From UBA1738 sp964388835 (GTDB lineage Bacteria; Bacillota; Clostridia; UBA1381), in the NCBI GenBank assembly GCA_964388835.1, contig CAYMBZ010000040.1, positions 1 through 14,181 on the forward strand: a stretch of 14,181 bases of DNA, given 5' to 3'. Below the pieces are notes generated by a model. It saw only the letters and a program-made list of their open reading frames with translations. It did not search any database and was not told the DNA's origin. This document shows positions 1 through 5,553 of the stretch, in pieces (position 1 is the first letter of the stretch; each line of letters starts with the position of its first letter). A program made the position numbers and the translations under genes.

Positions 1-2
1 AC

Positions 3-31
3 ATTATAGCGAAAAATCAGTGGCATGTCAA
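3..31 (-). promoter_or_regulatory. Perfect-consensus SigA promoter firing left out of the window
   Basis: On the minus strand the -35 box TTGACA (26-31) is followed after exactly 17 bases by the -10 box TATAAT (3-8). Both hexamers match the vegetative sigma consensus at every position. No start codon follows inside the window, so the transcript must lie to the left of base 1. It begins just past the end of the minus-strand epimerase gene, so it defines a new transcription unit in the same direction. The target is unknown. Confidence 0.75.
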
Positions 32-34
32 GGG

Positions 35-60
35 CGCCCTCTTTCGAGGGCGTTCCTTTT
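35..60 (+). terminator. Hairpin with short T-rich tail, possible terminator
   Basis: A perfect 7-bp stem (CGCCCTC at 35-41, GAGGGCG at 46-52) closes a four-base TTTC loop. On the plus strand it is followed by TTCCTTTT, which resembles a weak intrinsic terminator. On the minus strand it lies between the epimerase stop and the outward promoter but has no T-run after it. It could end a rightward transcript from outside the window, or act as a boundary hairpin after the epimerase gene. Confidence 0.45.
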
Positions 61-64
61 ACGC

Positions 65-927
65 TTATCTATGTAACTTATATGCTATTTTACAAGCTCT
101 TTTATAAGCTTCGGTAAAATATTGTTCATGAGTCATTGCCCCATAAACGTCATTTTCGTGCCTGTTTAGTTTAGAATTTATGTTTAGCTCAAAATTCAAG
201 TATTCCGGCATTGTAGATTTTTTTAATCGCTCTACATTGTAGTCCCAATCAGCCACGCCGTCATACGGCAAAAGGTGCAAGTCATCGGTCCAAAATACCT
301 TTCCCTTGAAATTCTTTATTCCCAAATTGTCGTTCAGATGTGTCATAATCAATCTGTCACCGTATTTTTGCAGTAAATCAATTGAATGATTATAACACAT
401 TTCATGCCCGGAATCCCAGCAAAAGCCTACACGCGGCGAATTTTTAAAATGCTCAAGCAGTGCAAATAAATATTCGTCACCCTCAGTGTTTTCTATAGCA
501 ATTTTTATGTTGTGCTTTTCCGCTTCAGATACTAATTTCGCATAGTTTTCCAAACCGGCATTTGTAGGTTCTGATACATTATCAAATCCGATCCAAGGAT
601 GAACAACCATAATCGGAATATTGTGCTTAACGCACCCTTCTAAAGATGCGAGCAATTCTTTAAGTGCCGGCTCATATGCAGTTTTTTCACCGCTCCACAT
701 TGCGGCTGAACCTTCAAATTTTGCATGAAGAGATTGAACAGCCATGTCACATTCCTTTGCAGTTCTGCAAATTGTAGCTAAATTTGACATGTCCGTCCAT
801 TCCGGCGATATTGCATCAAAGCCTATTTCTTTTCAAAGCCTATTTCTTTTAGCAGTTTAATTACGTTTACGGTTGTTGGCATATCAAATCCGCTTGAAAG
901 CGAAATTCCTAATTTTTGTTTCCACAT
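65..927 (-). pseudogene. Sugar phosphate isomerase/epimerase (AP endonuclease family 2 TIM barrel), frameshifted near the 5' end
   Basis: The gene starts at ATG 927-925 behind an AGGAGAAG Shine-Dalgarno and reads MWKQKLGISLSSGFDM, a typical first strand of this fold. It stops at TAG (825-823) after 34 codons because of a 17-bp tandem duplication. From ATG 790 the rest is open for 241 codons. Removing one repeat copy gives a continuous 281-residue protein, a normal length for the family. Likely metal ligands are visible, numbered on the restored protein: Glu140 (IAIENTEG), Asp166 and His169 (CWDSGH), His191 (THLND) and Glu241 (NFELN). Relatives isomerise or epimerise sugars, inositols or hydroxypyruvate; the substrate here cannot be told. 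It follows the CpXC gene by 24 bases and is probably the last gene of the purB unit. A shortened protein from codon 41 would lack the first strand and is unlikely to work. Confidence 0.8.
816..850. repeat. 17-bp tandem direct duplication within the epimerase gene
   Basis: The unit CAAAGCCTATTTCTTTT occurs twice head to tail at 817-833 and 834-850, with no mismatch. The period extends one base further left, to 816. Because 17 is not a multiple of three, the second copy shifts the reading frame of the minus-strand epimerase gene. One copy is exactly what the intact frame needs. Confidence 0.95.
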
Positions 928-951
928 ATTTCTTCTCCTATCCATTTATTC

Positions 952-1626
952 CTACTCTACGTTATTGTTCGTTCCTCTTAAAAGCGCCGATGCATAATTA
1001 AGGTCAACTATCTCCCAATCAAAGCTCTTATCCTTTACTCCGCTTTCCTTAAGCTGTTGCTTTACCGTTCTATAGGTCTCTATCGGCACACGTGAAGTAT
1101 AAAGCTGACCCTCCTTTTTATCCTGCACCATGAATTCAATCATATCTCCGTCCGCTTTACCGAACATGCATACCCGATTGTCCATCTTGTCGCTTTCCTG
1201 CATCAGCACAAGAAGCTTTAAAACCTCTATGGTTTTGTCATCAAGACCGTTATCGAAAATCAGTATTTTTTCCAAAAGCTCATTGTACGCTGTCGTAAAT
1301 CTCAAGTTATAATCCTCAAGCTCATTCAGCTCGCCGGACTCCCGCGATGTCTTTTTTATGCCCTCAAAAAGCCTTACTTTTTCCTCCGCATCATTTGTGG
1401 GAGAAAAAGAAATCATCAGATTTCTGCTTGAATCGGTATACAAAATCGGTTCGGGAAAAAGTGCCGTGGCACCACATTCCGTGCATCGAAACATGTTAAC
1501 CTTTCCCTTTAACAAATCCTCTTTTAAATCGGTGCTGTCCTCCGCGGTTATGGATTGCCAAACCGTCATTTCTTGGATTGTGCCGCAGGACGGGCACTTT
1601 ATCTGCTCCTTTGAGTTTATACTCAT
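952..1626 (-). CDS. CpXC domain protein (zinc-ribbon N-terminus)
   Basis: The 224-residue product starts with two paired-cysteine motifs, CPSC at 11-14 and CTEC at 48-51, with text such as FRCTECGATALFPEPILY between and after them. This is the pattern of the CpXC domain family, whose function is unknown; four cysteines in this arrangement suggest a bound zinc ion. The rest (about 75-224) is polar with no membrane segment, so the protein is probably cytoplasmic. The start ATG overlaps the stop of the DUF2752 gene as ATGA, and its GGGAGGA Shine-Dalgarno lies inside the last codons of that gene, so translation of the two is probably coupled. The stop is 24 bases before the epimerase start. The family assignment is fairly secure; the role is not known. 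Confidence 0.85.
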   Translation of the reverse strand: MSINSKEQIKCPSCGTIQEMTVWQSITAEDSTDLKEDLLKGKVNMFRCTECGATALFPEPILYTDSSRNLMISFSPTNDAEEKVRLFEGIKKTSRESGELNELEDYNLRFTTAYNELLEKILIFDNGLDDKTIEVLKLLVLMQESDKMDNRVCMFGKADGDMIEFMVQDKKEGQLYTSRVPIETYRTVKQQLKESGVKDKSFDWEIVDLNYASALLRGTNNNVE

Positions 1627-1967
1627 TTTATTATTCCTCCCAATACGCTGTTATAGTTATAGTTCATCGGCGGTTCATTCGGAAATTGCAGTAACATTCG
1701 CAACACATATACCGCCGCAAAAAGCACTATTGCCAAAATTACAAAGCGTTTTTTTCTAAAATACGGCAGTAAAAATATCGGCGACACCCAAAACAGCGGA
1801 TGCATGCGCAATGCCGCCGCAATATCAAGCTTTAAAGCGCACCTCCACGCCCTTGTCATACCGCATGTTAAGCATGGTATTCCCAAAAAACCGTATATGG
1901 GACAGGGAAAAAAAACTATAAGCACCGCCACGCCAAATATAACCAATACAAAAACATTCTTTTTCAT
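1623..1967 (-). CDS. DUF2752 small membrane protein
   Basis: The 114-residue protein carries the hallmark DUF2752 stretch PCLTCGMTRAW (31-41), preceded by PCPIYGFLG. It has an N-terminal hydrophobic segment (4-20), a second around 58-70 (FWVSPIFLLPYF) and a third around 75-92 (FVILAIVLFAAVYVLRML), so it should be an integral membrane protein of about three helices. The family function is unknown. There is an in-frame TAA only six codons upstream, so ATG 1967 is the first possible ATG. No good Shine-Dalgarno precedes it, which suggests reinitiation after purB, 24 bases upstream. Its end overlaps the CpXC start by four bases. Both proteins of this pair carry closely spaced cysteine pairs, but I cannot say whether they act together. 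Confidence 0.82.
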   Translation of the reverse strand: MKKNVFVLVIFGVAVLIVFFPCPIYGFLGIPCLTCGMTRAWRCALKLDIAAALRMHPLFWVSPIFLLPYFRKKRFVILAIVLFAAVYVLRMLLQFPNEPPMNYNYNSVLGGIIK

Positions 1968-1991
1968 ATCGTTTTTCGAATTTTATTCCGA

Positions 1992-3422
1992 TTATACGCT
2001 TATCTCAACATCCAATCCAAGCTCGGAATTATATTTTTCAAGTACCTGTTTGACCTCATCCTTTACAAAATCCTCCACTTGACGATTGCTTCTTCCGATA
2101 TAGTTTTCCGGTTTCATAAGACCCAAAAGCTCATCAAGGGTCATACCGAAAGTTTCATCCGCCGCAATCAGCTCAAGCAGGTTGTTTTCCTCGCCGTCTT
2201 GTTTCACACGCTTTCCCGCTTCCATGGAATATCGACGAATTTTCTCGTGCAGCTCCTGTCTGTCTCCGCCGCGCTTAACCGCATCCATCATAATATTTTC
2301 GGTTGCCATAAAGGGTATTTCACGCATAAACTGCTGATGAATTACTTTCGGATAAACCACCAATCCGTCTGCTACATTTATGTAAAGCGACAAAATCGCA
2401 TCAACTGCCAAAAATGCCTCGGGAACGCTTATTCGCTTATTCGCCGAATCATCCAAAGTCCTCTCAAACCACTGTGTTGATGCGGTAATTGCCGGATTTA
2501 ATGCATCCACTATAACGTATCTCGCAAGCGCGCCTATTCTTTCCGACCTCATCGGATTACGCTTGTAAGCCATTGCCGATGAACCAATTTGTGATTTTTC
2601 AAAGGGTTCCTCCACCTGCTTCAAATGCTGAAGAAGTCTTATATCATTTGAGAACTTATATGCACTCTGCGCAATTCCCGAAAGACAGCTCAACATCTGA
2701 TAATCCAGCTTTCTCGGATATGTCTGACCGCTTACCGCAAAGCAGGAATCATATCCCATCTTCTCGGCAATTTTTTTATCAAGCAGTTTGCACTTTTCAT
2801 GGTCGCCGTCAAAAAGCTCCAAAAAGCTTGCCTGCGTTCCTGTTGTTCCCTTCGAACCCAACAGTTTTGCCTTTGAAAGCTGATTTTCCACAACCTCCAA
2901 ATCCATCAGCAAATCTTGAATCCAAAGTGTCGCGCGTTTACCCACCGTAGTCGGCTGTGCCGGCTGAAAATGCGTAAATGCCAGTGTAGGCAAATCTTTA
3001 TTCTTCATTGCAAAATCCGAAAGAACTGAAATTGTATTTATCAGTTTTTTGCGTATAAGCTCCATAGCTTCGGTCATGATTATTATATCGGTGTTATCCC
3101 CTACATAACAGCTTGTAGCCCCCAGGTGGATAATCGGCTTAGCCTTCGGGCACTGAACGCCATATGCATAAACGTGACTCATCACATCGTGACGAACCTC
3201 TTTCTCTCTCGCCTTTGCAACATCATAATTGATATCTTCGGCATACTGCTTCATTTCCGCAATCTGCTCATCGGTTATATTAAGTCCAAGCTCTTTTTCA
3301 CTTTCCGCCAGTGCAATCCAAAGCTTTCTCCATGTGGTAAATTTTTTGTCCGGTGAAAATATATATTGCATCTCTTTTGACGCATACCGCGAATTCAGCG
3401 GTGATTCATAAGTATTGCTCAT
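1992..3422 (-). CDS. purB: Adenylosuccinate lyase
   Basis: The enzyme catalyses two fumarate-releasing steps in purine synthesis: SAICAR to AICAR, and adenylosuccinate to AMP. The 476-residue length is normal for the family. The fumarase/aspartase signature is clear as SSAMAYKRNPMRSE (281-294), in the flexible catalytic loop. HDVMSH (78-83) and THFQPAQPTT (150-159) carry the conserved histidine regions that separate adenylosuccinate lyase from argininosuccinate lyase and fumarase. The start is supported by a GGGAGA Shine-Dalgarno (3430-3436, minus strand) and a promoter just upstream. DUF2752, CpXC and the damaged epimerase follow at short spacing and are probably co-transcribed. No other purine gene is nearby, so purB stands apart from any pur cluster here. 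The call is secure. Confidence 0.97.
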   Translation of the reverse strand: MSNTYESPLNSRYASKEMQYIFSPDKKFTTWRKLWIALAESEKELGLNITDEQIAEMKQYAEDINYDVAKAREKEVRHDVMSHVYAYGVQCPKAKPIIHLGATSCYVGDNTDIIIMTEAMELIRKKLINTISVLSDFAMKNKDLPTLAFTHFQPAQPTTVGKRATLWIQDLLMDLEVVENQLSKAKLLGSKGTTGTQASFLELFDGDHEKCKLLDKKIAEKMGYDSCFAVSGQTYPRKLDYQMLSCLSGIAQSAYKFSNDIRLLQHLKQVEEPFEKSQIGSSAMAYKRNPMRSERIGALARYVIVDALNPAITASTQWFERTLDDSANKRISVPEAFLAVDAILSLYINVADGLVVYPKVIHQQFMREIPFMATENIMMDAVKRGGDRQELHEKIRRYSMEAGKRVKQDGEENNLLELIAADETFGMTLDELLGLMKPENYIGRSNRQVEDFVKDEVKQVLEKYNSELGLDVEISV

Positions 3423-3446
3423 TTTAAAGTCTCCCTTTTTTAGTAT

Positions 3447-3471
3447 CTGTAATAATTATATTATATTACAG
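3447..3471. promoter_or_regulatory. Inverted repeat overlapping the purB -10 region
   Basis: CTGTAATA and TATTACAG form a perfect 8-bp dyad with a 9-base AT-only centre. The centre contains the overlapping TATAAT boxes of the purB promoter. A symmetric site placed over a -10 box is a typical position for a repressor operator, but AT-rich promoter DNA can give such dyads by chance. It does not resemble the purine-repressor PurBox that I know. Confidence 0.4.
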
Positions 3472-3487
3472 CAATAAAAGCAAGCAA
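3460..3487 (-). promoter_or_regulatory. Promoter of purB
   Basis: On the minus strand TTGCTT (3482-3487) is followed after 16 bases by TATAAT (3460-3465). A second TATAAT lies five bases further downstream (3455-3460) and could be used instead. The purB start codon is about 33 bases beyond. The promoter lies in the 67-base gap after the DUF4363 gene, so purB need not depend on the upstream pair. Confidence 0.6.
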
Positions 3488-3489
3488 TT

Positions 3490-3870
3490 TCAAAGAATAT
3501 TTTGAGGTGAAATTCTGTAATTTGCCGGCAAGCGCCGTATAATATGCGACAGCCTGTAGCAATATACCAGAGAATCGGCACTCATTCCACCCTTGGTATA
3601 TCCCAAAAGCTCGGAAACGCACAGTTCCAAATCGTCTATGGTTTTATGCTCGATAACCGATGCCATAACCGTTTTTTTATTTTTTATATACGATTCAAGG
3701 GCTTTTGCATGCTCGTTTGCATCATAAAGTCTCCCCTCCTCAACCGCTTCGGTTATTTTTTTGCACTCCGTCTCCATCTCGGAGGAAATAACGCCAATGC
3801 CGATATTAAAAGCAATACCTCCGCATATAATAACTGCCGCAATTACCATTGCCACGCGAAAAACTTTCAT
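3490..3870 (-). CDS. DUF4363 family membrane-anchored protein
   Basis: The 126-residue product has one hydrophobic N-terminal segment (about 5-27, AMVIAAVIICGGIAFNIGIG) that acts as a signal anchor. A mostly helical, charged extracytoplasmic part follows (about 30-126). It fits the DUF4363 family, small clostridial proteins of unknown function that are often found next to DUF421 genes, as here. Its ATG overlaps the DUF421 stop as ATGA, so the pair is translationally coupled and probably works as a unit. The last part (SADSLVYCYRLSHIIRRLP) is the best-conserved-looking stretch. The family call rests on gene order plus sequence style, so it is somewhat less certain than its neighbours. Confidence 0.75.
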   Translation of the reverse strand: MKVFRVAMVIAAVIICGGIAFNIGIGVISSEMETECKKITEAVEEGRLYDANEHAKALESYIKNKKTVMASVIEHKTIDDLELCVSELLGYTKGGMSADSLVYCYRLSHIIRRLPANYRISPQNIL

Positions 3871-4520
3871 TTTTGTGTCCCTCCTCTAACATCTTTTTCT
3901 CCTTTTCTTTGTATATGCAATTTTCCGTTGCCATCAAGCACTGCCGAAAATATTTCTTTTTCCTGTCCACCGATTTTCTTCTCAAGCCATTCCATCGTCT
4001 TTCCAGCACGCTCAAGCTCACTTTCATTTATATCCCCGTCCGATATCAGCATAAACGGCATTTCGCACACACCGCTTTTCTGTTTTTCAATAACACTCAG
4101 CTGTCCGTTTGTTTCCAACACGGCAACCTCTACCTTTGATATATCCGGGCATCCCGACAATCTGAGTTGTTCCAAAAGGTCATTTAAATTAAATCGGAGT
4201 TTTTCAAGTTCTCCTTCATTTATGTGTCCCTTATATATCACAATACTCGGTTCACCGGTAATATATTTTCTGCATTTTTTACTTTTTAAACTGATAAAGG
4301 ACATAGTAACTTCACTGACAAGGAGCGTCAGCACAGGCACAACTCCCGCCAAAAGCGGGATATCGATTGATTGCATCGGTACAGAAGCCAAATCGGAAAT
4401 CATTATCGCCACCACCAGCTCGGAGGGTTGCATTTCCCCTATCTGCCTCTTCCCCATTATCCGCACGCTCGCAACAATCGTAATGTACAAAATCAGTGTT
4501 CGTATAACCAAAATAAGCAT
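3867..4520 (-). CDS. DUF421 (YetF/YcaP-like) membrane protein
   Basis: The 217-residue protein has hydrophobic segments at about 2-20, 34-50 and 54-75, followed by a soluble cytoplasmic part. The stretches MGKRQIGEMQPSELVVAI (22-39) and CRKYITGEPSIVIYKG (83-98) are the diagnostic DUF421 blocks. Members include YetF of Bacillus and YcaP of Escherichia coli; their biochemical role is not settled, though some Bacillus relatives are tied to spore properties. An in-frame ATG at 4571 exists, but ATG 4520 is preferred because GAGGGG lies just before it and the protein then starts directly with its first membrane helix, as family members do. The C-terminal part (about 150-217) is longer and more variable than in the core family. 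Divergent from the methyltransferase gene. Confidence 0.88.
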   Translation of the reverse strand: MLILVIRTLILYITIVASVRIMGKRQIGEMQPSELVVAIMISDLASVPMQSIDIPLLAGVVPVLTLLVSEVTMSFISLKSKKCRKYITGEPSIVIYKGHINEGELEKLRFNLNDLLEQLRLSGCPDISKVEVAVLETNGQLSVIEKQKSGVCEMPFMLISDGDINESELERAGKTMEWLEKKIGGQEKEIFSAVLDGNGKLHIQRKGEKDVRGGTQK

Positions 4521-4579
4521 ATAATTCCCCTCAATTCGATAACTTACTGCTATTTTTACATTTTTTTGCAATATTATTC

Positions 4580-4608
4580 TTTACTTCCGCAGAATAAAAT
4601 GGTACAAT
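4580..4608 (+). promoter_or_regulatory. Promoter of the methyltransferase gene
   Basis: TTTACT (4580-4585) is followed after 17 bases by TACAAT (4603-4608), with the start codon 31 bases further on. It lies in the 119-base gap between two divergent genes. On the opposite strand I see only a weak candidate for the DUF421 gene (TTTATT, 16 bases, TAATAT), which I do not call. Confidence 0.6.
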
Positions 4609-4639
4609 AGTTATACAAAATACGAAATTCGGTGATATT

Positions 4640-5383
4640 ATGAACAGTTATACAAAATTTGCACGTTTATACGATTCTCTTATGAACAGCGACGTTAATT
4701 ACGCACATTGGGCGGACTATATCGAAAATTTGTTTGATTTTTTCGATAAATCTCCCGATATCGTCTGCGACCTTGCCTGCGGAACCGGAAATATTACTCT
4801 CCCCCTCGCTCGACGCGGATATGATATGATAGGAGTTGACAAATCCTTCGACATGCTCTCCATCGCACGTGAAAAGGCAACGGAAAACAGCTTGGATGTT
4901 ATGTTTTTGGAGCAAGACTTAAAAAATCTCGACCTTTACGGCGGTTGTGATGCCTTTTTGTGTATGATTGACGGCTTTAATTACATTATCAATCCAAACA
5001 CTCTCCATAAAATCGCAAAGCGCATAAAAACCTGTTTTTTGGAGCCGGGCGGCATATTTGTTTTCGACCTGAGTAGCCGATACAAGCTTGAATCCTATAT
5101 CAGTGACAATACATTTATACATGACGGAAACGATATTTTTTACGCATGGGAGAATAAATTTCACAAAAACACTGCCCTCAGCGATATGTACCTTAATTTT
5201 TTTGTCAAATCCGGCGGCAGTTACAGCCGTTTCGGCGAAAGACATCTGCAACGCGCATACACGGAAGATGAAATACGACGTATTTTTTTATCCGCCGGTT
5301 TTTCGCGTATTGAAGCTTTTTCTCCACTCACTTTTGACAAGCCGAAAAAGGATGACATGCGCATAGTTTTTGTTGCCGAATAA
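4640..5383 (+). CDS. Class I SAM-dependent methyltransferase
   Basis: The 247-residue protein has the Rossmann motif I as CDLACGTGNITLPLARRG (43-60) and the acidic ribose-binding end of strand 2 as MIGVDKS (63-69). A motif IV-like DAFLCMIDGFNYI follows at 104-116. The N-terminus (YTKFARLYDSLM, then YAHWADYI) is typical of a common Gram-positive family of small-molecule or protein methyltransferases whose substrate is unknown. The start is supported by GGTGAT at 4631-4636 and by the promoter upstream. A terminator follows, so the gene is monocistronic. It is divergent from the DUF421 gene and has no obvious link to gyrA downstream. The class is secure, the substrate cannot be told. Confidence 0.88.
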   Translation: MNSYTKFARLYDSLMNSDVNYAHWADYIENLFDFFDKSPDIVCDLACGTGNITLPLARRGYDMIGVDKSFDMLSIAREKATENSLDVMFLEQDLKNLDLYGGCDAFLCMIDGFNYIINPNTLHKIAKRIKTCFLEPGGIFVFDLSSRYKLESYISDNTFIHDGNDIFYAWENKFHKNTALSDMYLNFFVKSGGSYSRFGERHLQRAYTEDEIRRIFLSAGFSRIEAFSPLTFDKPKKDDMRIVFVAE

Positions 5384-5406
5384 CCCGCATTTTCATTTTT
5401 TTACCA

Positions 5407-5432
5407 TCCGCCCCGAAAAAGGCGGACTTTTT
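5407..5432 (+). terminator. Intrinsic terminator after the methyltransferase gene
   Basis: A 6-bp GC-rich stem (TCCGCC at 5407-5412, GGCGGA at 5421-5426) with an 8-base loop is followed by CTTTTTG. It lies 24 bases after the methyltransferase stop and before the gyrA promoter, so it separates the two units. Confidence 0.8.
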
Positions 5433-5475
5433 GCTTTAACTTTGCTTCAAATCGCTGTATATTTAGCCGAAACAC

Positions 5476-5504
5476 TTGCTTTTTATCGTATTTTATGATA
5501 TAAT
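5476..5504 (+). promoter_or_regulatory. Extended -10 promoter of the gyrA unit
   Basis: TTGCTT (5476-5481), 17 bases, then TATAAT (5499-5504) preceded by TGA, giving the extended -10 form TGnTATAAT. The gyrA GTG start is 50 bases downstream. This is probably the main promoter for gyrA, the two cyclophilins, prfA and the ligase, since no other clear promoter lies between them. Confidence 0.8.
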
Positions 5505-5553
5505 TATGTAGTTGATAAAGACTTATTTTTTTCCGATTGGGAGGAAGTTTAAA

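Noticed and set aside
3423..3489. A purine riboswitch ahead of purB
   Set aside because: The gap is only 67 bases, is filled by the promoter and a short leader, and has no three-way junction pattern.
3544..4524. A 326-codon open frame on the plus strand
   Set aside because: It lies antisense to the DUF4363 and DUF421 genes, is rich in Ser, Phe and Cys with no family pattern, and has no ribosome site. It is a shadow of the real minus-strand genes.
4521..4571. A 17-residue longer N-terminus for the DUF421 protein
   Set aside because: The extra residues are not typical of the family and the GAGGGG site sits directly before ATG 4520.
5512..5553. A longer N-terminus for gyrA starting at ATG 5512
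   Set aside because: It would start eight bases after the -10 box and the strong GGGAGGAAG would lie inside it. GTG 5554 fits both the ribosome site and the family start.
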